DNA from: Alphaproteobacteria bacterium
Lineage (GTDB): Bacteria > Pseudomonadota > Alphaproteobacteria > Geminicoccales > Geminicoccaceae
Length of the DNA stretch: 52,367 nucleotides
Direction: 5' to 3'
Assembly (NCBI GenBank): GCA_027045875.1
Contig: JALUAG010000054.1
Span: forward strand, 1 to 52,367
Shown: positions 35,289 to 44,355 of the stretch, piece after piece
Layout of the letters: each line of letters begins with the position of its first letter
How positions within the stretch are numbered: position 1 is the first letter of the stretch
Notes under the pieces: generated by a model
What the model saw: only the letters and a program-made list of their open reading frames with translations
Told to the model about the DNA's origin: nothing
Database searches by the model: none
Made by a program: the position numbers and the translations under genes

Positions 35289-36836
35289 ATGGCCATCGCC
35301 AGCCTCTTCGTCACCCTCTTCGTCCTGCTGCTGATCGGTACGCCGATCGCCGTCGCGCTCGGGCTGTCGAGCGCGATCACCATCCTCTTCTTCTCCGACG
35401 ACAGCCTCGCCTCCATCGCCCTCAAGCTGTTCGAGACGATGGAGCACTACACGCTGCTCGCCATCCCCTTCTTCATCCTGGCCTCGGCCTTCCTCACCAC
35501 CGGCGGGGTGGCGCGGCGGCTGATCGATTTCGCGATCTCCAGCGTCGGCCATTTCCGCGGCGGCCTCGCCATGGCCGGTGTGCTCGCCTGCATGCTGTTC
35601 GCCGCCGTGTCCGGCTCCTCGCCGGCCACCGTGGTGGCCATCGGCTCGATCGCCATCGCCGGCATGGTGCGGGCCGGCTACAGCCTCGACTTCGCCGCCG
35701 GGGTGATCGCCAATGCCGGCACCCTCGGCATCCTCATCCCGCCCTCCATCGTGATGGTGGTCTACGCCGCCGCCACCGACCAGTCGGTGGGACGGCTGTT
35801 CATGGCCGGCATCATCCCCGGCGTGCTCGCGGGGCTGCTGCTGATGGGCGGCATCTACCTGCGCGCGCGCCATCTCGATCTGCCCCGCCTGCCCAGGACG
35901 GGCTGGCTCGAATGGCTCGGCCATCTCGGCGAATCGATCTGGGGGCTGCTGCTCATCTTCATCATCATGGGCGGCATCTACGGCGGCATCTTCACTCCCA
36001 CCGAGGCGGCCGCCGTGTCCTCCGTCTACGCCTTCCTGATCGCCTGCTTCGTCTATCGCGACATGGGGCCACTCAAGGATACCGAGCCCGCCCCCACCAC
36101 CCACGGGGTGGCCCTCGTGCTGGTGGTGGGAGTGCTGGTGTTCGGGTTCGGCCTCGCGAGCGGGACCTTCGACCCGGTCGGCAGCCTACCGGGGATCGCG
36201 CTCCTGGCGCTCCTCGCCCTCCTTTATGTTGTGCTGGCGCCCAAACGCGGGGTGGCGCGGCCGGTCGCGGCGCTCCTGCGCTCGGTCCGCGAGCTGCTCG
36301 TCCATCTGCCCGCCGCCTTCCTCCACCGCGACACCCGCCACGTGATGCTGGAGGCGGGCCGCACAACCATCATGCTGCTGTTCATCATCGCCAACGCGAT
36401 GCTGTTCGCCCATGTGCTGACCACCGAGCGCATTCCCCACACCATCACCCAGTGGATCATCGAGAGCGGCTTCGAGTGGTGGTCCTATCTGATCATCGTC
36501 AACATCCTGCTGCTGATCGCCGGCAACTTCATGGAACCCTCGGCGATCCTGCTGATCATGGCGCCGATCCTGTTCCCCATCGCGGTGCAGCTCGGCATCG
36601 ACCCGATCCACCTCGGCATCATCATGGTGGTGAACATGGAGATCGGCATGATCACCCCGCCGGTGGGGCTCAATCTCTTCGTCACCTCGGGCATCACCGG
36701 CATGCCGGTGCTGCGGGTGGTGCGGGCGGCGCTGCCCTGGCTCGCCATCCTGCTCATGTTCCTGGTGCTGGTGACCTACATCCCGGTGCTCTCCACCTTC
36801 ATTCCCGACCTCGCCTACGGGCCGCTCACCCCCTAG
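35289..36836 (+). CDS. dctM: TRAP transporter large permease, DctM family, with extra two-helix insertion
   Basis: Encodes 515 residues, versus about 430 usual. Conserved blocks are LLAIPFFILASAFLTTGGVARRLIDFA, CMLFAAVSGSSPATVVAIGSIAI, GTLGILIPPSIVMVVYA, GGIYGGIFTPTEAAAVSSVYA and, late, MEPSAILLIMAPILFPIAVQLGIDPIHLG and MITPPVGLNLFVTSGI. The insertion lies at about residues 263-345, just after FVYRDMGPLK, and contains two hydrophobic stretches (about 273-290, 298-316). Normal family sequence resumes at MLEAGRTTIMLLFIIANAMLFAHVL. Two extra helices would keep the topology. It moves the carboxylate using a sodium gradient. Confidence 0.95.
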   Translation: MAIASLFVTLFVLLLIGTPIAVALGLSSAITILFFSDDSLASIALKLFETMEHYTLLAIPFFILASAFLTTGGVARRLIDFAISSVGHFRGGLAMAGVLACMLFAAVSGSSPATVVAIGSIAIAGMVRAGYSLDFAAGVIANAGTLGILIPPSIVMVVYAAATDQSVGRLFMAGIIPGVLAGLLLMGGIYLRARHLDLPRLPRTGWLEWLGHLGESIWGLLLIFIIMGGIYGGIFTPTEAAAVSSVYAFLIACFVYRDMGPLKDTEPAPTTHGVALVLVVGVLVFGFGLASGTFDPVGSLPGIALLALLALLYVVLAPKRGVARPVAALLRSVRELLVHLPAAFLHRDTRHVMLEAGRTTIMLLFIIANAMLFAHVLTTERIPHTITQWIIESGFEWWSYLIIVNILLLIAGNFMEPSAILLIMAPILFPIAVQLGIDPIHLGIIMVVNMEIGMITPPVGLNLFVTSGITGMPVLRVVRAALPWLAILLMFLVLVTYIPVLSTFIPDLAYGPLTP

Positions 36837-36856
36837 ATACCGGGCGCCGTCTTCCG

Positions 36857-36907
36857 TCGGGCGGCGGTGGCGGCTAAGACTGGCGTCAGCCCCCGTCCGC
36901 CGCCCGA
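36857..36907. terminator. Long inverted repeat between dctM and the antiporter gene
   Basis: TCGGGCGGCGG (36857-36867) is the exact inverse of CCGCCGCCCGA (36897-36907), an 11-bp perfect stem with a 29-nt loop that contains a further GGCT/AGCC pairing. It begins 20 nt after the dctM stop and ends 11 nt before the antiporter ATG. It may terminate dctPQM or occlude the antiporter ribosome site. No T-run follows. Confidence 0.45.
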
Positions 36908-36918
36908 TCGGACCGTCC

Positions 36919-38589
36919 ATGCCCGAAGCGTCCCTTCTCTTCCAGCTCGTGCTCGTGCTGGCCACCGCCCTCGTGCTGGTGGCGGCCTCCCTGCGGGCGG
37001 GACTCGGGGTGGTGGTGGGCTATCTCTTGGCCGGCATGCTGCTCGGCCCCCAGGGGCTGGCGGTGATCGAGGACAGCGCGCTGGTGCGGGTCCTGGCCGA
37101 GTTCGGGGTGGTGTTCCTGCTGTTCGCCATCGGTCTCGAACTGCCGCTCGCGCGCCTGCGCACCATCGGTTTCGCGAGCTTCCTCTTGGGTGGCCTGCAG
37201 ATCGCGGTGACCGCCGCCCTGATCACCGCCGTCGCCCGGTTCATGGGGGCGCCGCCGCGCCTCGCCATCGTGATCGGTCTCGCGCTGTCGCTGTCCTCGA
37301 CCGCGGTCGTGCTGCGTCTCCTGAGCGAACGCGACGGGCTGCGCAGCCGCTACGGCCGCACCGCCTTCGCCATCCTGATGGTCCAGGACGTGGCGGTGGG
37401 GCCGCTGCTGATCACCGTCTTCGCCCTCGGCAGGGGCGAGAACCCGCTGTCCGGCCTCGCCACCACCCTGGTCGCCGGCCTCCTGTTCGTGGTGCCGCTG
37501 GTACTGGGCGGGCGGCGGCTCCTCGAATGGCTCTACCGCCGCGTGGCCGCTTTCGCCCAGCCGGAGCTTCTCGTGGCCCTCAGCCTGCTGGTGGGGATCG
37601 GCTTCGCCTACGCCACATCGACCGCCGGCCTGTCGCTGGGCTTCGGCGGTTTCCTCGCCGGCATGCTGCTCGCCGACACCTCCTTCCGCCATCAGGTGGC
37701 GGCCGACATCGGCCCCTTCCGCGGCCTGCTCGTGGGGCTCTTCTTCCTGACGGTGGGTCTCGGGCTCGAGATCCGGCGGCCGCCCGCCGAATGGCTGGAG
37801 GTGGCGGCGATCGCCCTCGCCCTGCTGCTCGCCAAGGGGGCCGTGGTGGCGGCGCTGACGCGGGCCGGCGGCTTCGGCTGGCCGCTCGCCTGGCGGGTGG
37901 GACTGCTGCTCGCCCAGGGCGGCGAGTTCGCCTTCGTGCTGTTCGCCGCCGCCAGGACCTTCCCCGCCCTCGACCACCCCATCCTCGGCGAGCTCGGTCT
38001 CGCGGTGGCCCTGAGCATGGCGGCGACGCCACTCCTGGTCCACCTCGCCGGCGCCCTGACGCCGCCCGCCCTGCCGCCGGGAGCGGTGCCCGCCACCGGC
38101 GAGCTGCTGGAGGGCGAGGGGCCGCCGGCCGGCCATGTCGTGGTCGCCGGCGCCGGCCCCGCCGGACAGCGGGTCGCCTTCGCCCTCGGGGAAGCCGGCA
38201 TCCCGGTGGTGGGTCTCGACGATTCGGTGGAGCGGGTGGCGCGGGCACGGCGCCGCGGCCTGCCCTTCTTCTTCGGCGAGGTCACCCGTCCCGACATCCT
38301 CGAGGATGTGCACGTCGAGCGCGCCCGGGCGCTCGTGCTGGCCCTCGAGGACCGGCGCTGCGCCTGCCAGGCGGCGGCCCTGCTCGCCTATCTCTTCCCC
38401 GAGCTGCCGGTGCTGGTGCGGGTGGTGGAGGAGGAGGACTGCGAGACCTTCCGCCGACTGGGGGTGACCATGGTGGTGCCGGAGATCGTCGCCACCGGCC
38501 GGGTGCTGGCGGACGCCACCCTGCGCCTGCTCGCCGACCGGCCGGCCGCGCCGCAGCCGGAGACGGCCGTCAGTTCGCCCCCTCGGTGA
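36919..38589 (+). CDS. Kef-type monovalent cation:proton antiporter (CPA2) with TrkA-N domain
   Basis: Encodes 556 residues. About 12-13 hydrophobic helices fill residues 5-390, with CPA2 motifs [77 protein letters not shown] and [17 protein letters not shown]. After a Pro-rich linker comes a Rossmann regulatory domain (from about 410): [30 protein letters not shown]. It exports K+ or Na+ in exchange for H+, gated by nucleotide or glutathione-like ligands in KefB/KefC relatives. The 3' end overlaps the convergent TlpA gene by 20 nt. Confidence 0.93.
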   Translation: MPEASLLFQLVLVLATALVLVAASLRAGLGVVVGYLLAGMLLGPQGLAVIEDSALVRVLAEFGVVFLLFAIGLELPLARLRTIGFASFLLGGLQIAVTAALITAVARFMGAPPRLAIVIGLALSLSSTAVVLRLLSERDGLRSRYGRTAFAILMVQDVAVGPLLITVFALGRGENPLSGLATTLVAGLLFVVPLVLGGRRLLEWLYRRVAAFAQPELLVALSLLVGIGFAYATSTAGLSLGFGGFLAGMLLADTSFRHQVAADIGPFRGLLVGLFFLTVGLGLEIRRPPAEWLEVAAIALALLLAKGAVVAALTRAGGFGWPLAWRVGLLLAQGGEFAFVLFAAARTFPALDHPILGELGLAVALSMAATPLLVHLAGALTPPALPPGAVPATGELLEGEGPPAGHVVVAGAGPAGQRVAFALGEAGIPVVGLDDSVERVARARRRGLPFFFGEVTRPDILEDVHVERARALVLALEDRRCACQAAALLAYLFPELPVLVRVVEEEDCETFRRLGVTMVVPEIVATGRVLADATLRLLADRPAAPQPETAVSSPPR

Positions 38590-39103
38590 GCAGGCCGCGG
38601 ATCGCCGCCTGGACCTCGTCGCTGTCCCATTCGGCGATGCCCAGATGGCGGGCGGCCTCGCGGCCCTGACGGTCGATGAGCAGGGTGGCGGGCAGACCCG
38701 GCACCCGCAGCCTCCGGGTTGCCGCCATTTTCGGATCCCGGTAGACATGCAGCCGCGCGACGCCGATCTCCTCGAGGAAGGCGCGCACCCGCTCCGGCCC
38801 GCCGCGGTCCACCGACAGGGCCAGCACGATCACCGGCTCCTCGGCGAAGATCGCCTGCAGATTGTCGAGGGTCGGCATCTCCTCGCGACAGGGCTGGCAC
38901 CAGGTGGCCCAGATGTTGAGGACCACGATCTTGCCGCGGAAATCGGAGAGCTTCGCGGGGTTGCCCGCCATGTCCACGAAGGCGAGATCGGGCACCGGCG
39001 GCCGCATCTCGACGGGGGTCACCTCGATGGCCCGCGCCGCACCCGCCGGCGCGAGCAGCAGCAGGGCCAGGAGGAGCAGCGGACGGAGACCTCGTGCGAT
39101 CAT
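38570..39103 (-). CDS. TlpA-family thioredoxin-like disulfide reductase
   Basis: Encodes 177 residues from the ATG at 39103, beginning with signal peptide [25 protein letters not shown]. The thioredoxin fold has the active site [17 protein letters not shown] (CxxC), the cis-Pro region [15 protein letters not shown], and the typical lead [30 protein letters not shown]. TlpA/ResA-like proteins reduce disulfides in the periplasm, for example in apocytochromes c or cytochrome oxidase copper chaperones. The start is only 21 nt from the divergent argH start, so each promoter must lie in the other's 5' region; this pairing is common in alphaproteobacteria. Confidence 0.92.
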   Translation of the reverse strand: MIARGLRPLLLLALLLLAPAGAARAIEVTPVEMRPPVPDLAFVDMAGNPAKLSDFRGKIVVLNIWATWCQPCREEMPTLDNLQAIFAEEPVIVLALSVDRGGPERVRAFLEEIGVARLHVYRDPKMAATRRLRVPGLPATLLIDRQGREAARHLGIAEWDSDEVQAAIRGLLTEGAN

Positions 39104-39124
39104 GACAGCACCGCGGTGAAGGGC

Positions 39125-40525
39125 ATGAAGGACGGACGGAACAAGGCGGCCAGGGATCTCTGGGGTGGCCATTTCGCCAGCGGGCCGGCGCCTCTCATGG
39201 AGCAGATTAACGCCTCCATCGATTTCGACAAGCGGCTCTACGCTCACGATATCGCGGGCTCCGTGGCGCATGCGCGGATGCTGGCCGCCACCGGCATCAT
39301 CGGCGAGGCCGAGCGCGACGCCATCCTCGAGGGGCTCGAACGCATCCGCGAACGCATCGAGGAGGGTGCGTTCCCCTTCTCGCGGGCGCTCGAGGACATC
39401 CATCTCAACATCGAGGCCCGCCTCACCGAGATGATCGGCGAGCCCGGTCGCAGGCTCCATACCGCCCGTTCGCGCAACGACCAGGTGGCGACCGATTTCC
39501 GCCTCTGGGTCCGGGACGCGGTGGACCGGGCGGACGCCCTCCTCCGGGGGTTGCAGGCGGTGCTGCTCGACCGGGCCGAGGAGCATGCGGCCACGGTGAT
39601 GCCCGGCTTCACCCATCTCCAGGCGGCCCAGCCGGTGACCTTCGGCCATCACCTCATGGCCTATGTGGAGATGTTCGGACGCGACCGCTCGCGCTTCGCC
39701 GATGCGCGGCGGCGCATGAACGAATGCCCGCTGGGGGCGGCGGCGCTGGCGGGGACGAGCTTTCCCATCGACCGCGAGATGACCGCCCGCGAACTCGGCT
39801 TCGACCGCCCGGCGGCCAACTCCATCGACGCCGTCTCGGATCGGGACTTCGCCCTCGACTATCTGGCCGCGGCGGCCATCTGCGCCGTCCATCTCTCGCG
39901 CTTCGCCGAGGAGCTGGTGCTGTGGTCGACGCCGCAGTTCGGCTTCGTGCGCATGGCGGAGGCCTTCACCTCCGGCAGCTCCATCATGCCCCAGAAGCGC
40001 AATCCCGACGCCGCCGAACTGGTGCGCGCGAAGAGCGGCCGGGTGATCGGCCATCTCCAGGCGCTGCTCGTGGTCCTCAAGGGGCTGCCGCTCGCCTACA
40101 GCAAGGACATGCAGGAGGACAAGGAGGGGGTGTTCGACGCCGCCGACACCCTCGAGCTCTGTCTCGCGGCGATGGCCGAGATGGTCCGCGGCATGACCGT
40201 CTTTCCGGAGCGGATGCGGGAGGCGGCGGGCGTCGGCTACACCACCGCCACCGATCTCGCCGACTGGCTGGTGCGCGAGAAGGGGGTGCCGTTCCGCGAC
40301 GCCCATGCCGTCGCCGCCGGGGCGGTGGCGCTGGCCGAGCGCCGCGGCTGCGGGCTCGAGGAGCTGTCGCTTGAGGATCTGCGGGGGATCGATCCCCGCC
40401 TCGATCAGGGGGTGTTCGAGGTGCTGTCGGTGGAGAAATCGGTGGCCAGCCGCAGGAGCTTCGGTGGCACCGCCCCGGAGCGGGTCCGGGAGGCGATCGC
40501 CGCCGCCAGGAAGCGTTTCCTCTGA
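39125..40525 (+). CDS. argH: ArgH, argininosuccinate lyase
   Basis: Encodes 466 residues from the ATG at 39125; a GTG 9 nt upstream is an alternative. The fumarase-superfamily signature [12 protein letters not shown] is exact. [20 protein letters not shown] (substrate binding), [18 protein letters not shown] (catalytic His) and [19 protein letters not shown] complete the set. The start [26 protein letters not shown] is standard for ArgH. It splits argininosuccinate into arginine and fumarate in the cytoplasm, the last step of arginine synthesis. Confidence 0.97.
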   Translation: MKDGRNKAARDLWGGHFASGPAPLMEQINASIDFDKRLYAHDIAGSVAHARMLAATGIIGEAERDAILEGLERIRERIEEGAFPFSRALEDIHLNIEARLTEMIGEPGRRLHTARSRNDQVATDFRLWVRDAVDRADALLRGLQAVLLDRAEEHAATVMPGFTHLQAAQPVTFGHHLMAYVEMFGRDRSRFADARRRMNECPLGAAALAGTSFPIDREMTARELGFDRPAANSIDAVSDRDFALDYLAAAAICAVHLSRFAEELVLWSTPQFGFVRMAEAFTSGSSIMPQKRNPDAAELVRAKSGRVIGHLQALLVVLKGLPLAYSKDMQEDKEGVFDAADTLELCLAAMAEMVRGMTVFPERMREAAGVGYTTATDLADWLVREKGVPFRDAHAVAAGAVALAERRGCGLEELSLEDLRGIDPRLDQGVFEVLSVEKSVASRRSFGGTAPERVREAIAAARKRFL

Positions 40526-40628
40526 CGGCCGCCACCCGCCGTCCTGCGCGGCCGCGGGCCGTTTGCGGGGCGTGCGGCGCGTGTTAGGCAGGGGCGGTCG
40601 CGGCAGTCGGGAGGAGAAGGGGAAAGCG

Positions 40629-41168
40629 GTGACGACGGCGGAACGGGAGGAGCGGGTCGCCCCGCTCTTCGAGGCGGCGCAGATCGCCGCCCGGGTCGAG
40701 GAACTGGCGAAGGCCATCGCCGCCGAACTGCCGGCGGAGTTCGCCCTCGTCGGCCTGCTCAAGGGCAGCTTCATGTTCGTGGCCGATCTCGTGCGCGCCC
40801 TCGATGCCGCGGGCTGCCGGCCGAGCGTCGAATTCATGCACGTTTCGAGCTACGGCCTCGGCAAGGAGAGCAGCGGCACGGTGCAGGTGCTGGGCGAGCT
40901 GCCGGAATCGGTGCGCGGGCGGCCGGTGCTGCTGGTGGACGACATCCAGGACACCGGCCGGACCCTGTCCTTCACCCGCGACCTGCTGCTCGAGCACGGC
41001 GCCACCCGCATCTGGACCTGCACGCTCCTCGACAAGCCCTCGCGCCGGCAGATCGACATCGAGCCCGATTTCGTGGGCTTCGTCATTCCCGACGTCTTCG
41101 TGGTGGGCTACGGGATCGACTATGCCGAGCGCTACCGTCACCTGCCCTGGATCGGCCGGGTGGAGTAG
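40629..41168 (+). CDS. hpt: Hypoxanthine phosphoribosyltransferase
   Basis: Encodes 179 residues from a GTG at 40629 preceded by a purine-rich GGAGAAGGGGAAA stretch. LVGLLKGSFMFVADLVRAL holds the pyrophosphate loop, SVEFMHVSSYG the flexible loop, and VLLVDDIQDTGRTLSFTRDLL the PRPP-binding motif with paired acidic residues. DFVGFVIPDVFVVGYGIDYAERYRHLPWIG is the purine-contact region of HPRT. It salvages hypoxanthine or guanine with PRPP in the cytoplasm. The frame is open upstream into argH, but the family begins near this GTG. Confidence 0.95.
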   Translation: MTTAEREERVAPLFEAAQIAARVEELAKAIAAELPAEFALVGLLKGSFMFVADLVRALDAAGCRPSVEFMHVSSYGLGKESSGTVQVLGELPESVRGRPVLLVDDIQDTGRTLSFTRDLLLEHGATRIWTCTLLDKPSRRQIDIEPDFVGFVIPDVFVVGYGIDYAERYRHLPWIGRVE

Positions 41169-41946
41169 GGGGCGCCGATCACCCGCCCGCGGCGCGCGCG
41201 CCGGGCCGATCGCACCCGCGGCCGTGCTCCTTCTCGGTCTGCTGCTCGCGGCCTGCGCGGCACCGAAGCCGCCCGCCGCCACCGTGCCCGTCGCGGCGCC
41301 GCCGGAATCCACCCTGGGCCGGCTCGTCGCGCGCGCGGGTTTCGTTTCCGTGCTCGCCTATGCGCCGGGCGAGCGGCGGGCGGAGCCGCGTCGCGTCGTC
41401 CTGGGCGGCGGCAGCGGCACCCTGATCGGTACGGAGGGGCTCGTGGTGACGGCCGCCCATGTCGTGGTGGGCGAGGGCTTTCCGGTGGAAGTGACCACCG
41501 TCGACGGCGCCCGGTTCGCGGGGCGGGTGCTGGCGCTTCTGCCCGAGAAGGATCTGGCCTTCCTCTGCGTGCCCGGTCTGATCGGCCGTCCGGGTGTCCG
41601 GCTGCGGCTCTCCGATCCCCTGCCGGGGGCGCCGGTGCTGGCCTTCGGCAGCCCCCGCGAGGGGCGGATCGCGGCCGCCGCGGGGCGAGTGCGCGGCGGC
41701 CGTCTCTCGGGGTCCATCCACTACGGCCGCTTCGTCCTCGAGGCGCCCCTCGAGCTCGCGCTCACCATCGGGCCCGGCTTCTCCGGCGGTCCGGTGGTGG
41801 ACGTCGACGGCGAGCTCGTGGGCATGCTCGCGAGCTTCGCCCTCGATACCGGCGACGACGGCGACCCGCCGGGCCGCGGCCTCGCCTTCGCCGTGCCCGG
41901 CAAGACCCTGGCCGCGGAACTGCCGGCCGCCCGCTGCGCGCGGTAG
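41122..41946 (+). CDS. Trypsin-like serine protease, probable lipoprotein (start uncertain)
   Basis: The catalytic triad is clear: His in VVTAAHVVVGEG, Asp in LLPEKDLAFLCV and Ser in TIGPGFSGGPVVDVDG. The hydrophobic stretch AVLLLGLLLAACAAP is a signal with lipobox LAAC, so the protein should be a periplasmic lipoprotein. The start is a problem. The only in-frame starts are the ATG at 41122, inside hpt, which gives a long N-terminal region before the signal, and the GTG at 41224, which gives a signal with no positive N-region. I give the longer frame (274 residues); the real start may be elsewhere. No PDZ domain follows, so it is shorter than DegP. Confidence 0.75.
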   Translation: MPSATVTCPGSAGWSRGRRSPARGARAGPIAPAAVLLLGLLLAACAAPKPPAATVPVAAPPESTLGRLVARAGFVSVLAYAPGERRAEPRRVVLGGGSGTLIGTEGLVVTAAHVVVGEGFPVEVTTVDGARFAGRVLALLPEKDLAFLCVPGLIGRPGVRLRLSDPLPGAPVLAFGSPREGRIAAAAGRVRGGRLSGSIHYGRFVLEAPLELALTIGPGFSGGPVVDVDGELVGMLASFALDTGDDGDPPGRGLAFAVPGKTLAAELPAARCAR

Positions 41947-42294
41947 CGGCCCGGCGCGGTCGGGGCGATCGCTCCGGCGCGCCGCTCGGCGGCGGCGCGC
42001 GGCGGGGGAGAAGGGGACGGTCGCCGGCACGATCGGATGCGGTGGCTTCGCGCCTCCGGGGCCTCGCTGAGGCCGGATCCGTCCGGCCTTCCGATTTCCG
42101 CGCCTCCGGGAAAGCTTCCTCGGCTTCCGGCGGAACCGTCCGGCGGAAGGGGGCGCGGCGTCCGGATCCTGTCGCGCCGGTTGTACTTCCCGTACTTGCG
42201 GGCGACGCGAGGTCGTGCTTCAAGGGACCGATCGAAGATCGGGCCGCACAACCGATCCCCGGACGACCGGTTTACGCGAAAGGAGGCTGAAACG
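41947..42294. other. 348-nt intergenic region upstream of phoX
   Basis: No gene is visible. It contains a hairpin GGCCTC-GCT-GAGGCC at about 42059-42073, two copies of CGCGCCTCCGGG (about 42049 and 42101), several CCGTCCGG-type short repeats and, from about 42170 on, less GC-rich sequence (TTGTACTTCCCGTACTTG) that may carry the phoX promoter. AGGAGG at 42281-42286 is the phoX ribosome site. I found no convincing Pho box; see the rejected list. Confidence 0.4.
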
Positions 42295-44268
42295 ATGACC
42301 GACGATCCCGTGACACGCGCGCATGCCATGGAGTTCTCGGACGACGTCCCGGCGAACGCGAGCGCGAACCCGACGATGGGCGATGTGATCGCCGCCCGAT
42401 TCGGCCGTCGCGACCTGATGAAGGGAATCATGGCGGCCACCGCGATCGGCGCCACCCTCGGCCCGCTCGCGCTGGCCTCGGCACGCGGCACGCGGGCCGC
42501 CGCCGGCAGCTTCGGCTTCACCGAACTCGAAGCGGGGGTGGACGCCACCCATCATGTGGCACCCGGCTACCGGGCGGAGGTTCTGATCCGCTGGGGTGAT
42601 CCGGTGGTGGCAGGGGCGCCGGAGTTCGATCCGGCGGCCCAGTCGGCGGAAGCGCAGAGCCGGCAATTCGGCTACAACAACGATTTCGTCGCCTATTTTC
42701 CGATCGACGGTTCCTCGGAACACGGGCTGCTGGTCGTCAATCACGAGTATACGAACGAGGAACTCATGTTCCCGGGCGTCGGCGTTCAGAAGAAGAAGGA
42801 CGATTTCGCCGGCATGACGAAGGCTCTCGTGGACATCGAGATGGCCGCACACGGCGGCTCGGTGATCGAGATCCGGAAGGAGAATGGCCGCTGGCGAGTG
42901 GTGCGGGACAGCCCCTACGCCCGGCGGCTGACGCTGCAGACGCCGATGGAGATGAGCGGGCCGGCGGCCGGACATCCCCGCCTGGTGACCAGCTACGATC
43001 CCACGGGTCGCAGGGTGCTCGGCATGGTCAACAACTGCGCTGGCGGCAAGACGCCCTGGGGCACCTGGCTGTCGGCCGAGGAGAACTTCCACGGCTACTT
43101 CCGGGGCGAGCTCGGCGAGGACCATCCCGAAGCGCGCAACTATCGGCGTTACGGCGTGCCCGGCAACTGGTACGCATGGGGCAAGTTCCACGACCGCTTC
43201 CACATCGACAGGGAGCCCAACGAGGCCAACCGGTTCGGCTGGATCGTCGAGATCGATCCCTTCGATCCCGCCTCGACGCCGAAGAAGCGGACCGCCCTCG
43301 GCCGTTTCAAGCACGAATGCGCCACTCCGATCGTCAACGCCGACGGCCGCGTGGTCGTCTACATGGGCGACGACCAGCGGTTCGACTACATTTACAAATT
43401 CGTGACCGCGGGCCGTTTCGATCCCGCCGATCCGGCGGCGGCGAGGGACCTGCTGGACGAGGGCACCCTCTACGTCGCGCGTTTCGACGCCGACGGCACC
43501 ATGGAATGGATGCCTCTCGTCTTCGGCCGGGGACCGCTGACGCCGGAGAACGGCTTCGAGAGCCAGGCCGACGTGGTGATCGAGGCCCGTCGGGCGGCCG
43601 ATCTCCTGGGCGCGACCAAGATGGATCGGCCCGAGGACGTGGAGCCCAACCCGAAGACCGGCCGCGTCTACGCCATGTGCACCAAGAACAAGAAACGCAA
43701 GAAGGGGGACGAGAACCCGGCCAATCCCCGCTCCGAGAACCGCTGGGGCCACGTGGTGGAGATGATTCCGCCGGACGGCGACCACACCGCCTCGACGTAC
43801 CGGTGGGAGATCCTGCTGCTCTGCGGCGATCCCACCATCGCCGAGGTGGGCGCCCGCTTCAGCTCGGCGACCAGCAAGGACGGCTGGTTCGCCAATCCGG
43901 ACAACTGCGCCTTCGACGCCGAAGGCCGCCTGTGGATCGCCACCGACGGCAACAACGCCCGCTTCACCGGACGGGCGGACGGCCTCTGGGCGGTGGAGAC
44001 GGAAGGCGAGCTCCGGGGGACCTCGCGCCACTTCTTCCGCTGTCCCGCGGGTGCCGAAATGTGCGGGCCGGAGTTCACCCCCGACGGGCGGACCTTGTTC
44101 CTCGCGGTCCAGCATCCGGGGGACGACGGCGAGGAATGGCCCGAATTCGGGCGCACCTCGACCTTCGAAGATCCCTCCACCCGCTGGCCCGATTTCCGCG
44201 ACGGTGTGCCGCCGCGTCCCTCCATCGTCGTCGTCACGAAGGAGGACGGTGGCCCGATCGGGAGCTGA
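42295..44268 (+). CDS. phoX: PhoX-family phosphatase, Tat-exported
   Basis: Encodes 657 residues with AGGAGG 8 nt before the ATG. A Tat signal lies at about residues 36-70: FGRRDLMKGIMAATAIGATLG, with the twin Arg preceding a hydrophobic stretch. The body matches PhoX/DUF839: QFGYNNDFVAYFPIDGSSEHGLLVVNHEYTNEELMFPG, NNCAGGKTPWGTWLSAEENFHGYF (a calcium/iron site region), GRFKHECATPIVNADGRVVVYMGDDQRFDYIYKF and WFANPDNCAFDAEGRLWIATDGN. PhoX is a Ca/Fe-dependent alkaline phosphatase of the periplasm used in phosphate starvation. It faces aioA across a strong hairpin. The 35 residues before the twin Arg are unusually long for a Tat n-region. Confidence 0.95.
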   Translation: MTDDPVTRAHAMEFSDDVPANASANPTMGDVIAARFGRRDLMKGIMAATAIGATLGPLALASARGTRAAAGSFGFTELEAGVDATHHVAPGYRAEVLIRWGDPVVAGAPEFDPAAQSAEAQSRQFGYNNDFVAYFPIDGSSEHGLLVVNHEYTNEELMFPGVGVQKKKDDFAGMTKALVDIEMAAHGGSVIEIRKENGRWRVVRDSPYARRLTLQTPMEMSGPAAGHPRLVTSYDPTGRRVLGMVNNCAGGKTPWGTWLSAEENFHGYFRGELGEDHPEARNYRRYGVPGNWYAWGKFHDRFHIDREPNEANRFGWIVEIDPFDPASTPKKRTALGRFKHECATPIVNADGRVVVYMGDDQRFDYIYKFVTAGRFDPADPAAARDLLDEGTLYVARFDADGTMEWMPLVFGRGPLTPENGFESQADVVIEARRAADLLGATKMDRPEDVEPNPKTGRVYAMCTKNKKRKKGDENPANPRSENRWGHVVEMIPPDGDHTASTYRWEILLLCGDPTIAEVGARFSSATSKDGWFANPDNCAFDAEGRLWIATDGNNARFTGRADGLWAVETEGELRGTSRHFFRCPAGAEMCGPEFTPDGRTLFLAVQHPGDDGEEWPEFGRTSTFEDPSTRWPDFRDGVPPRPSIVVVTKEDGGPIGS

Positions 44269-44301
44269 TGCCGGGGCGCGGTTCCGCGGAGAGGACGGAA
44301 G

Positions 44302-44327
44302 GGGCGGGGCGCTCCGGCGCCCCGCCC
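44302..44327. terminator. Strong bidirectional hairpin between phoX and aioA
   Basis: GGGCGGGGCGC (44302-44312) pairs perfectly with GCGCCCCGCCC (44317-44327) around the loop TCCG, an extra-stable UNCG-type tetraloop closed by C-G. It sits in the 87-nt gap between two convergent genes. It lacks a T-run, but the 11-bp GC stem is the strongest hairpin I noticed in the window. Confidence 0.65.
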
Positions 44328-44355
44328 GCGGACATGCCCCGAACGCCGGGGTGGG

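Noticed and set aside
35133-36965. Asp/Gly/His-rich minus-strand frames over dctM
   Set aside because: Antisense to membrane helices, which gives Asp/His/Gln-rich translations; no domain is recognisable.
42165-42190. Possible Pho box before phoX (CTGTCGC then TTGTACT)
   Set aside because: Only the first half resembles CTGTCAC; the second matches in about four of seven positions and the spacing is 5 rather than 4. The site before pstS is perfect, so this was not called.
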